Of a stretch of DNA of 32,840 nucleotides, positions 16,833 to 23,769 are shown piece by piece. Made by a program: the position numbers and the translations under genes. Positions within the stretch are counted from its first letter, which is position 1. Every line of letters begins with the position of its first letter. Source of the stretch: UBA5078 sp963977405 (GTDB lineage Bacteria > Pseudomonadota > Gammaproteobacteria > Pseudomonadales > Pseudohongiellaceae); the NCBI GenBank assembly GCA_963977405.1, contig CAXBOY010000026.1, forward strand, positions 1 to 32,840, given 5' to 3'. The notes beneath the pieces were generated by a model, which had not been told where the DNA came from, ran no database searches, and worked only from the letters and a program-made list of their open reading frames with translations.

Positions 16833-18074
16833 ATGAATCAAACCCAATCCGTCCAAGCAGTCTGTGTCGTCATCGGAGCGAGCCATGCAGGCTCCCTACT
16901 CGCTGTGCAAGTTCGCAAGGAAGGCTGGCAGGGCCGTATAGTTTTAATAAGCGCAGAGGCTCAAATGCCTTATCATCGACCGCCCTTGTCCAAGGCTGTT
17001 TTGTCGGGAGAGAAAGAGGTCGATGCTGTGTTACTTCGTCCCGCGCTTCTTTATAGCAATAACGACATCGAACTGCGCTTAGGGGAACAGGTAACCCAGA
17101 TTGATCGTGCAGAAAAGTGTGTGCATTTTGCTAGTGGTGAGACTCTCGCATATGACAAGTTAGCCTTGTGTACCGGCGCCTCGCCTAGGCATTTACCTAT
17201 GGGCGAAGGTCTTGACGGCGTGCACTATCTCCGCAATGCGAACGACGTTGCTGGCATCCAGAGCCAGATGGAGGAGGGCAAGCGCGCGGTCATCGTAGGG
17301 GGCGGTTATATCGGCTTAGAAGTGGCGGCTGTCATGTCGAAAAAAGGCCTACAAGTAAGCGTTGTGGAGATGTCGAGTGGATTATTACAACGAGTGGCTA
17401 GTCCAGTAATATCGGACTATTTTCGGCTGTTGCACGAACACCATGGGGTTAGAATTCTTACCGATGCCTCTGTAGAAGGTATTCGCGATGAGGGAGCTGA
17501 GCTAGCGGTCCTATTCTCTGATGCTAGCCAAATCGCCGCAGACATCGTGGTAATCGGTGTTGGCGTGTTACCCGAGACCGGTCTCGCGAAGGCGGCAGGG
17601 CTAGAAGTGGCAGACGGTATCGTCGTCGACGCGTATATGGGGACAAGTGACCCAGATATCGTTGCCGCAGGTGATTGTACAGTGTTTCCATCAGCGCGCT
17701 ATGGGTGCAGCTTGCGGCTTGAGTCAGTTCAGAATGCTTTAGATCAAGCGCGCGTGGCCGCCGCGAACGTGTGCGAAAAGCCGCAAATTTATGATTCTCT
17801 GCCGTGGTTCTGGTCCGATCAGTATGACGTCAAATTGCAGAGTGCGGGCCTGCGCCTCGATCACGAACATGAGATCGTACGGGGCAATCCTAATGTGATC
17901 GATGAGAAGGGGCTCTCTGTTTTCTATCTACGCGGGGAGCATATGGTCGCGGCGGATTGCGTCAATAATGCGAAAGAGTTTATGGCGTGCAAGAAGTTAA
18001 TCGCCGAGCGCTTGCCTGTAAATCTCGAGGCACTGTCGGACCTGAGCAAGGGGCCAGCGGATTTCGCGGCTTAG
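16833..18074 (+). CDS. FAD-dependent ferredoxin/rubredoxin-NAD(P)H reductase
   Basis: Flavoprotein of the glutathione-reductase-like fold that passes electrons from NAD(P)H to a ferredoxin or rubredoxin; relatives are putidaredoxin reductase, rhodocoxin reductase and HcaD. In 413 residues the order is: FAD-binding VVIGASHAGS near the N-terminus, MPYHRPPLSK, the NAD(P)-binding VIVGGGYIGLEVA (about 150), the second FAD motif DIVAAGDCT (about 270), and the C-terminal reductase domain with WFWSDQYDVKLQ. No ferredoxin, cytochrome P450 or oxygenase gene is near, so the redox partner is unknown. It ends a compact run with prfB, lysS and ung, and its stop overlaps the stop of convergent queD by four bases. 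Confidence 0.9.
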   Translation: MNQTQSVQAVCVVIGASHAGSLLAVQVRKEGWQGRIVLISAEAQMPYHRPPLSKAVLSGEKEVDAVLLRPALLYSNNDIELRLGEQVTQIDRAEKCVHFASGETLAYDKLALCTGASPRHLPMGEGLDGVHYLRNANDVAGIQSQMEEGKRAVIVGGGYIGLEVAAVMSKKGLQVSVVEMSSGLLQRVASPVISDYFRLLHEHHGVRILTDASVEGIRDEGAELAVLFSDASQIAADIVVIGVGVLPETGLAKAAGLEVADGIVVDAYMGTSDPDIVAAGDCTVFPSARYGCSLRLESVQNALDQARVAAANVCEKPQIYDSLPWFWSDQYDVKLQSAGLRLDHEHEIVRGNPNVIDEKGLSVFYLRGEHMVAADCVNNAKEFMACKKLIAERLPVNLEALSDLSKGPADFAA

Positions 18075-18436
18075 TCCTGATTAGGGCCCAGGTAGACACA
18101 ACCACTGGTGCAAGTCTCGCGAATCTCGATTCTGCTTAGCTGTGGCAACTGCGGTTTGAGCTTTGCCCAGATCCAGATGGCGAGATTCTCGCTGGTGGGA
18201 TTTTCTAGGCCGGGAATATCGTTGAGATAATAGTGATCGAGCTGTTTCCAGACCGGTTGAAATGCCGCCTTAATATCGCCGAAGTCCATTACCCAACCCG
18301 ATTTCTCGCCGACAGGACCTGCCACGGCGATACGCACCATGAATGAGTGTCCGTGCAAACGCGCGCATTTATGCCCTTCTGGGACATTGGGAAGGCGATG
18401 AGCAGCTTCGAAGGTAAATTCTTTATAGATTTCCAT
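18071..18436 (-). CDS. queD: 6-carboxy-5,6,7,8-tetrahydropterin synthase QueD
   Basis: Converts dihydroneopterin triphosphate to 6-carboxytetrahydropterin, an early step toward queuosine, the modified guanosine at tRNA position 34. The frame opens at a GTG (18457), but homologues begin at the ATG 18436, giving 121 residues. Zinc ligands H13 (AAHRL), H28 and H30 (RLHGHSF) and the catalytic C24 (HKCARLHGH) line up with E. coli QueD at a constant offset of three. PTSENLAIW and the late ETCTSGC segment are also family features. queC and queE are not nearby. The gene is divergent from the adenylate cyclase. Confidence 0.95.
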   Translation of the reverse strand: MEIYKEFTFEAAHRLPNVPEGHKCARLHGHSFMVRIAVAGPVGEKSGWVMDFGDIKAAFQPVWKQLDHYYLNDIPGLENPTSENLAIWIWAKLKPQLPQLSRIEIRETCTSGCVYLGPNQD

Positions 18437-18550
18437 GGTCACTAAGGCTTCTATCACATCATTTAAGGAGACTGGTCTGCCTGCACCTAGCAGGGTAGAG
18501 CGGGCGGGAATGTTACCGGGACTTGCGTTTCAAGTACAGGATGATTGCCT

Positions 18551-18556
18551 TATACT
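18551..18556 (+). promoter_or_regulatory. Putative -10 element of the adenylate cyclase gene
   Basis: TATACT followed by GCC. A poor -35 (TTTCAA, 18528-18533) is 17 bp upstream. The leader to the ATG at 18584 is about 20 bases and contains AAAGGG (18571-18576). Confidence 0.4.
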
Positions 18557-18583
18557 GCCTCAACAAGGTCAAAGGGCTCGACA

Positions 18584-20947
18584 ATGAAGTTTGCTAAGAA
18601 AGCCATGACAATCTCTACCCGCTTTCTCCTCAAGGGTAGACGCCTTCCTATTTTCCTAGGTCTAGCGATGACCTTCCTGATTGCGTGGTTTCATGTGCTG
18701 CCCCCGGCTGGCATAGGCACCTTGATTGACCGCATCGATAATCTTCTCTACGACCAACGCTTCAGCGTTATGCCCAAACCACTTAAGAACCCCGAGAATA
18801 AGATCGTGGTGGTGGACATCGACGAACGCAGTTTGCAGGCAGAAGGGCAGTGGCCTTGGGATCGCTTCACCCTTGGGCGACTAGTAGAACAACTCGAGAG
18901 CTACGGCGTCATCATCGTGGGCTTCGACATCACCTTCCCTGAACCACAACGTAACTCTATGGAGGACCTGTTCACGCGAGTAGACGTCGCGACCCTCGAG
19001 GAAGACTTCGTAACGCGCATGCGTGACATCGAGACCGCATTGGATGCCGATACCTATATGGCCAATGCGCTCGCCAGTCGCACTATGGATACGGTATTGG
19101 CAATCTCCTTTAATCCCGTTCAAGAAGTAGAATATGGCGTGCTGCCCGAGTCTATCGTGCGTATCGATCAGGATGTAGCCGAGCGCGTGCGCCTGCAGGA
19201 GATGGCAGGATATACCGCGAATATTCCTGTGCTGCAGGAGAATGCTGGTGGTGCTGGCATCATGAATCAACTGCCCGACGTAGACGGCATCATTCGCCGC
19301 GTTCCCCTAGTGGTGCGCTATAAAGATCAGCTCTATCCGACCTTGGCGCTGGAGATGGCACGCCTATATTTCTTCGAGGATTCTTTCGAACTTGTGACCT
19401 ACCCGGTAGGGGATGTCGAACAAGTCGAGGGCATTCGCATCGGCCGCAATGCCGGACAGTATGAGCTGGATACTGACTCGCGTGCGCAGGTCTTAGTGCC
19501 CTATGTGGGACGTTCGGTCTTGAGTGGTGAGGGACAATATCCCTATGTGTCAGCTATCGATGTGCTTAACGGAACAGCCGATCCGGAACTGCTGGAGAAC
19601 GCGCTAGTCTTAGTTGGCACCACGGCCACTGGTATGTTTGATCTACGCTCCACTCCATTGGAGGCGGTGTACCCTGGGGTAGAGGTGCACGCGAATATCC
19701 TCAACGGAATACTCGACTCCTTTGTCGTGCAGGATATCGCTGCGGGTGGGCAAAGTGATGTGCAAAGTGCGCTCAGTGGGATCGAATTTAATAGCCAAGC
19801 ACCGTTTCCCTTTAAGCCGGTATGGGAAGATGGCGCTATCCTCGTTACGCTTTTGGTGGCGGGCATCGCGCTTAGCTTTGTGCTGCCCTTGCTCGGCCCT
19901 GGCCTCTTGGGCCTCGCCGCGCTTGTTCTCACTATAGCCGTCGTTTGGGGCAATTTCGCACTGTGGGCCAATGCGAAGATGGACCTGTCGCTAACTTTGA
20001 TTCTATTACTCGTTATCGCACTATGTGTGGTGAATATGGCCTATGGCTTCTTGAGCGAGCGGCTAACGCGACAGACTATTAAGGGCATGTTCGACCAATA
20101 TGTGCCACCTGCCCATATCGACGCAATGCTGGAGAACCCCGAGGCCTACACATTCTCCGGGGAGAGTCGCGAGATGACAGTGTTGTTTGCCGATATACGT
20201 GACTTCACCACAGTTTCCGAGTCGCTCACTGCCACCGAGTTGAAACAATTACTGAATGAATTTTTTACGCCCGTAACTGAGATTATTTTCGAGAACAACG
20301 GCACTGTCGACAAGTATGTTGGCGACATGGTCATGGCCTTCTGGGGCGCGCCTCTCGAGGACAAGAATCATCGCAGTAATGCTGTAACTGCGGCGCTGGC
20401 GATCCTAGACAAAGTGGAGCAGCTGCGCGAAGAGTTTCCAGCCAAGGGCTTCCCAGCCATCAGTATCGGCATCGGGATTAACACTGGCATGATGAACGTT
20501 GGCGACATGGGCTCGGTCTATCGCCGCGCTTATACAGTATTAGGCGATGCAGTAAACTTAGGCTCGCGCCTTGAGGGACTCACGAAGTTTTATGGACTGA
20601 AATTCCTGATAGGGGAGGACACATACGAAGGCCTAGAAGATTACGTTTGCCGGCTGATCGATAAGGTGAAGGTGAAGGGCAAAGATCTCGCTATCAACGC
20701 TTACGAGCCTTTATGCCTGCGTAGCGAGGCGAGTACGCAAATGCTTGCCGATTTGGCTGCCTATGACGCGGCGCTGCACTGTTATTTCAATCAGGACTGG
20801 GACAGCGCGCAGCAACAATTCACCGCGCTGCTCGACAGTGCGCCAGACACTTTGCTGTATAAGATTTATCTTGAGCGTATCCCTTTATTGCGCGAGCAAA
20901 GTTTGCCCGCCGATTGGGATGGTTCCTATCAGCACTTGAATAAATAG
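18584..20947 (+). CDS. CHASE2-domain class III adenylate cyclase
   Basis: Membrane-bound signalling enzyme. A frame open from TTG 18545 exists, but ATG 18584 with AAAGGG upstream is the better start (787 residues). An N-terminal membrane segment (about 20-40) is followed by a CHASE2 sensor domain in the periplasm (about 45-390). Three closely spaced membrane helices (about 415-490) lead to the cyclase domain (about 525-680). Metal ligands are D537 (FADIRDFT) and D581 (KYVGD). The base-selecting pair is K577 and T651, which in class III enzymes goes with ATP, so cAMP is the expected product. N658 and R662 (DAVNLGSR) are the transition-state residues. The tail (about 700-787) is helical and may be TPR-like. 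No cAMP effector gene is adjacent. Confidence 0.93.
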   Translation: MKFAKKAMTISTRFLLKGRRLPIFLGLAMTFLIAWFHVLPPAGIGTLIDRIDNLLYDQRFSVMPKPLKNPENKIVVVDIDERSLQAEGQWPWDRFTLGRLVEQLESYGVIIVGFDITFPEPQRNSMEDLFTRVDVATLEEDFVTRMRDIETALDADTYMANALASRTMDTVLAISFNPVQEVEYGVLPESIVRIDQDVAERVRLQEMAGYTANIPVLQENAGGAGIMNQLPDVDGIIRRVPLVVRYKDQLYPTLALEMARLYFFEDSFELVTYPVGDVEQVEGIRIGRNAGQYELDTDSRAQVLVPYVGRSVLSGEGQYPYVSAIDVLNGTADPELLENALVLVGTTATGMFDLRSTPLEAVYPGVEVHANILNGILDSFVVQDIAAGGQSDVQSALSGIEFNSQAPFPFKPVWEDGAILVTLLVAGIALSFVLPLLGPGLLGLAALVLTIAVVWGNFALWANAKMDLSLTLILLLVIALCVVNMAYGFLSERLTRQTIKGMFDQYVPPAHIDAMLENPEAYTFSGESREMTVLFADIRDFTTVSESLTATELKQLLNEFFTPVTEIIFENNGTVDKYVGDMVMAFWGAPLEDKNHRSNAVTAALAILDKVEQLREEFPAKGFPAISIGIGINTGMMNVGDMGSVYRRAYTVLGDAVNLGSRLEGLTKFYGLKFLIGEDTYEGLEDYVCRLIDKVKVKGKDLAINAYEPLCLRSEASTQMLADLAAYDAALHCYFNQDWDSAQQQFTALLDSAPDTLLYKIYLERIPLLREQSLPADWDGSYQHLNK

Positions 20948-21028
20948 GCCCTTTATCAGTTTGAAACTGGTGCCGTCAAGCCCTTATTTCCTGCGGCCTT
21001 GCGCGTTTGTCACGGACAAGAAAACTTA

Positions 21029-21056
21029 TTGACATGTCACCTCAAGTCGGTAAAAT
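21029..21056 (+). promoter_or_regulatory. Strong promoter of the tRNA-Val/tRNA-Asp operon
   Basis: A perfect TTGACA -35 (21029-21034), 16-bp spacer and TAAAAT -10 (21051-21056), followed by the GC-rich discriminator GCGCCTC. This is the arrangement of stable-RNA promoters under stringent (ppGpp/DksA) control. Confidence 0.85.
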
Positions 21057-21075
21057 GCGCCTCACTCTAGAGAAC

Positions 21076-21151
21076 GGGTGTTTAGCTCAGTTGGTAGAGC
21101 GTCGCCCTTACAAGGCGAATGTCGGGGGTTCAAATCCCTCAACACCCACCA
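21076..21151 (+). tRNA. tRNA-Val (anticodon TAC)
   Basis: A 76-base cloverleaf. The acceptor stem GGGTGTT/AACACCC is followed by A and an encoded CCA. The anticodon arm is TCGCC-CTTACAA-GGCGA with anticodon TAC at 21109-21111, and the T-loop is GTTCAAATC. It lies first behind the strong promoter, 31 bases before the Asp tRNA. Confidence 0.97.
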
Positions 21152-21182
21152 AATCTCAATGGGTTAGTTAGTAAGTATGTGT

Positions 21183-21259
21183 GGACCGGTAGTTCAGCCG
21201 GTTAGAATGCCGGCCTGTCACGCCGGAGGTCGCGGGTTCGAGTCCCGTCCGGTCCGCCA
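21183..21259 (+). tRNA. tRNA-Asp (anticodon GTC)
   Basis: A 77-base cloverleaf. The acceptor stem GGACCGG/CCGGTCC carries G and an encoded CCA. The anticodon arm is CCGGC-CTGTCAC-GCCGG with GTC at 21217-21219, and the T-loop is GTTCGAGTC. As the first tRNA base modified to queuosine in QueD-containing bacteria, its G34 is a target of the pathway encoded in part at 18071-18436. Confidence 0.97.
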
Positions 21260-21344
21260 CTTACCCATCTGCTGTTTACCGATCCAGTCTCTCAGCTCAA
21301 TACTTGCCTGAACTTACTCCACAAAATCGGAATAGATTTCTGAC

Positions 21345-21370
21345 TGTAGGAGCCTGCCGCGCAGGCGATC
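21345..21370 (+). repeat. REP-like repeat after tRNA-Asp
   Basis: TGTAGGAGCC-TGCCGCGCA-GGCGATC: the same GTAG head and palindrome as the pair at 181-245, with GCC-TGC arms around CGC. It lies 85 bases past the tRNA and faces the inverted copy at 21408-21455. Confidence 0.75.
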
Positions 21371-21407
21371 GGCCGCAATTTTCCGCAGAACTGTTTTAAT
21401 CGTACCA

Positions 21408-21455
21408 AATCGCTTGCTGGGCATCCCCTTGCGAGGACAAGAGCTCCTACAATCA
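21408..21455 (-). repeat. Enlarged REP-like repeat, inverted partner
   Basis: On the minus strand it starts TGTAGGAGCT and ends CAGCAAGCGATT, as the other copies do. Between these it carries about 18 extra bases, including CTTG-TCCTCG-CAAG, itself a small inverted repeat. With 21345-21370 it makes a head-to-head pair separated by 37 bases. No other terminator is visible after the tRNAs. Confidence 0.65.
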
Positions 21456-21501
21456 GTGGTTTCTGGCAGTCGCTTTCCTAGCTTCTTTTTTCTTATATTG
21501 C

Positions 21502-21529
21502 TTGAGTTCTATTTGCACGCCCATATACT
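21502..21529 (+). promoter_or_regulatory. Promoter of the marR-ABC exporter operon
   Basis: TTGAGT (21502-21507, four of six) and TATACT (21524-21529, five of six) with a 16-bp spacer. The -10 overlaps the operator palindrome at 21526-21560, which would also cover the start point near 21536. Confidence 0.65.
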
Positions 21530-21560
21530 TTAGCTACTAAACAATTTAGCATCTAAAGTA
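21526..21560. promoter_or_regulatory. Tandem palindromic operator, probable MarR binding sites
   Basis: Two 13-bp inverted repeats, TTTAG-CTA-CTAAA (21529-21541) and TTTAG-CAT-CTAAA (21545-21557), lie 16 bp apart. They are enclosed in a 35-bp near-perfect palindrome with TACTTTAG/CTAAAGTA outer arms (21526-21533, 21553-21560). A lone TTTAG at 21564-21568 may be a further half-site. The position over the -10 and start point predicts repression by the MarR protein encoded just downstream. Confidence 0.75.
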
Positions 21561-21589
21561 AATTTTAGCTGTTCACGAGAATCTTCTCT

Positions 21590-22051
21590 ATGCCTCAACA
21601 TTCCGACACCTCTGCCGAGGCCTTGCTGATCGCGACGCGTCGCTTTGCCCGCGCTGGCTTTAGTCAGAGTCAAACTATGGCCGCTGACGACTTGAGCCGT
21701 GCCGATTGGCACCTGATGTGGCATCTGCAAGGCTGGTTCAAGGACAAGGGGGCTAGGCCCTCCGAATTGGCAAAGCGTTTGCGAGTCACTGCGGGCAACG
21801 TGGCTCAACAACTACGCTCCCTAGAGAGTAAGAAACTGCTAGTGCGCACTCAAGACAGTGAAGACCGCCGTGCGGTAGTGATAAAGCTGACCGAGTTGGG
21901 TGAGATCAAGCTACGGGAGGTAAAGAAAGAATATGTCAGTGAGTTCGAGCGCCTCATCGCCCACATGGGTAACGAGGATGCAGCGCATTTGATACGCCTG
22001 CTCACTAAAGCAGCAACCTACCTAGAAAAAACGGACCCCTCCTCATGTTGA
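21590..22051 (+). CDS. MarR family transcriptional regulator
   Basis: A 153-residue winged helix-turn-helix protein. The domain spans about 35-120: ADWHLMWHLQGWF, the recognition-helix region KPSEL-like (RPSELAKRLRVTAGNVAQQLRSLE), and the wing with the hallmark DSEDRRAVVIKLTELG. Flanking helices at both ends would make the dimer interface. MarR proteins bind palindromes of this length and let go on binding a small molecule or on cysteine oxidation; this one has a single cysteine, near the C-terminus (PSSC). The stop overlaps the ATG of the first ABC gene by seven bases. Autoregulation and control of the exporter follow from the operator overlapping its own promoter. The inducer is unknown. 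Confidence 0.93.
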   Translation: MPQHSDTSAEALLIATRRFARAGFSQSQTMAADDLSRADWHLMWHLQGWFKDKGARPSELAKRLRVTAGNVAQQLRSLESKKLLVRTQDSEDRRAVVIKLTELGEIKLREVKKEYVSEFERLIAHMGNEDAAHLIRLLTKAATYLEKTDPSSC

Positions 22052-23769
22052 AGATCTTTCGCTTTCTCAAACCGTGGCGCTGGTCCATCGCTGGCTTGAT
22101 GATTCTGGTCGCCGTACAAGTCATGTCCGATCTATTCCTGCCAACGCTGATGGCCGACATCATCGACAAGGGGGTGATGCAGGGCGATACCGCTTACATC
22201 GTCAAGATTGGCAGCTATATGCTGGCGGTTACCCTGTTTAGTATCTGCTGTGCGATTCTGGCGAGCTGGGTGTCCTCTGTGGTCGCCGCGGGTTTTGGGC
22301 AGACACTGCGCTCTGCGGTGTTCACTAAGGTTTCGCAATTCTCGCTACATGAGTTCGATCAGTTCGGCTCGTCCACTTTGATTACTCGGGCGACTAACGA
22401 CATTACGCAGGTGCAGATGGTCGCGCTGATCATCGCGCGCATGATGATCATGGCGCCGATGATGGCCCTTGGTGGCATCGTGTTGGCTTATACCAAGGAT
22501 CATCAGCTGACTTGGGTCTTGGTGATTGCGGTTCCCGCGCTGGTGAGTCTAGTGTTATTTATCGCGCGCAAGACCATACCTCTTTATGCCTCTATACAGA
22601 TCAAGATCGATCGCCTCAACTCTACGCTGCGCGAGGCGCTTACGGGGGTGCGAGTTATTCGGGCCTTCAATCGTGTAGACCACGAACAGGGGCGCTTCGA
22701 TAACGCTAGCGCGGATCTTTCCGACACCTATGTGCGCGTCAATAAGCTGATGGCCCTGATGCTGCCCGGGCTCATGCTGGTCATGAACATGACCACGCTG
22801 GCTGTATTGTGGTTTGGCTTCGAGCGTATAGAGTCGAACACTTTGCAATTAGGAAGCTTGATTGCGTTTACCCAATACGCGATGCAAATTCTGTTTGGCT
22901 TCATCATGATGTCGATGATGTTCAATATTCTTCCGCGTGCTCATGCCGCTGCGTTGCGCATCGATGAGGTATTGCACATCGTGCCCAGTATCGTGGATTC
23001 CGAGCATGCGCATGACTCGACCCAAGCGGCTGCCGTTGAATTCAAGGATGTAAACTTTCGCTACCCAGGGGCTGAAGTATTGGCACTGAAGGGCATTAGT
23101 TTTCGAGCTGAGCCCGGCCAAGTAACAGCCATTATCGGTTCGACCGGAGCGGGGAAGTCTACCTTGATGAGCATGATTCCTCGTTTCTACGATGTCGAAA
23201 GTGGAGGCATCGAGGTGGGCGGAGTTGATACTCGCCAATATGCTCAGCAAAGGCTTCGACAACGCATCGCCTATGTACCGCAGCAGGTCACTCTCTTTAA
23301 AGGCAGCGTGAGGCAGAACCTTCTACTGGCCAACCCCGGTGCAGACGATGAGGAACTAAGCCGCGCCGCGACCACGGCTCAGGCGCAGTCATTCCTGAGC
23401 ACTTTAGAAGGCGGAATGGACTACGCACTGCAAGCGGGTGGGCGTAATTTGTCTGGCGGGCAGCGGCAGAGACTGGCGATTGCGCGGGCACTTTCCCGTC
23501 CTGCCGAGGTTTATCTGTTCGACGATAGCTTCTCCGCGCTGGACTTCACAACCGATGCCAAGCTTCGCGCCGCGCTCAAGAGGGAGTTGATTGACGCGAC
23601 AGTGATCATCGTCGCGCAGCGCATAGGGACGGTTATGGACGCCGACCAGATCCTCGTGATGGATGAAGGTCAAATAGTGGGTCGTGGCACGCATCTAGAA
23701 TTACTAGAGAACTGTCCTACCTATAAGGAAATCGTTGTTTCGCAGTTGCGTGTTGAGGATGTGGCATGA
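22045..23769 (+). CDS. ABC exporter half-transporter with degenerate ATP site (subunit A)
   Basis: Six-helix membrane domain (about 15-310) fused to an ATPase domain (about 335-574), 574 residues, the layout of multidrug exporters. Walker A is GSTGAGKS (K371) and the signature LSGGQ (469-473) is intact. The catalytic glutamate after Walker B is aspartate (FDD, D494), and the switch histidine is glutamine (Q525 in VAQRIGT). These are the substitutions of the TM287/BmrC-type subunit in heterodimeric exporters, where this Walker site binds but hardly hydrolyses ATP. The start overlaps marR by seven bases and the stop overlaps the next ABC gene by four. Likely cargo is a drug or lipid-like compound; it cannot be read from sequence. 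Confidence 0.93.
   Translation: MLKIFRFLKPWRWSIAGLMILVAVQVMSDLFLPTLMADIIDKGVMQGDTAYIVKIGSYMLAVTLFSICCAILASWVSSVVAAGFGQTLRSAVFTKVSQFSLHEFDQFGSSTLITRATNDITQVQMVALIIARMMIMAPMMALGGIVLAYTKDHQLTWVLVIAVPALVSLVLFIARKTIPLYASIQIKIDRLNSTLREALTGVRVIRAFNRVDHEQGRFDNASADLSDTYVRVNKLMALMLPGLMLVMNMTTLAVLWFGFERIESNTLQLGSLIAFTQYAMQILFGFIMMSMMFNILPRAHAAALRIDEVLHIVPSIVDSEHAHDSTQAAAVEFKDVNFRYPGAEVLALKGISFRAEPGQVTAIIGSTGAGKSTLMSMIPRFYDVESGGIEVGGVDTRQYAQQRLRQRIAYVPQQVTLFKGSVRQNLLLANPGADDEELSRAATTAQAQSFLSTLEGGMDYALQAGGRNLSGGQRQRLAIARALSRPAEVYLFDDSFSALDFTTDAKLRAALKRELIDATVIIVAQRIGTVMDADQILVMDEGQIVGRGTHLELLENCPTYKEIVVSQLRVEDVA

Noticed and set aside
18545..18583. TTG 18545 as the start of the adenylate cyclase
   Set aside because: It overlaps the probable -10 region; ATG 18584 has AAAGGG upstream and begins just before the first membrane segment.
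21076..21259. Integration site for a genomic island at the tRNA genes
   Set aside because: No integrase gene and no duplicated tRNA 3' end is found downstream; the following genes have the same composition as their neighbours.
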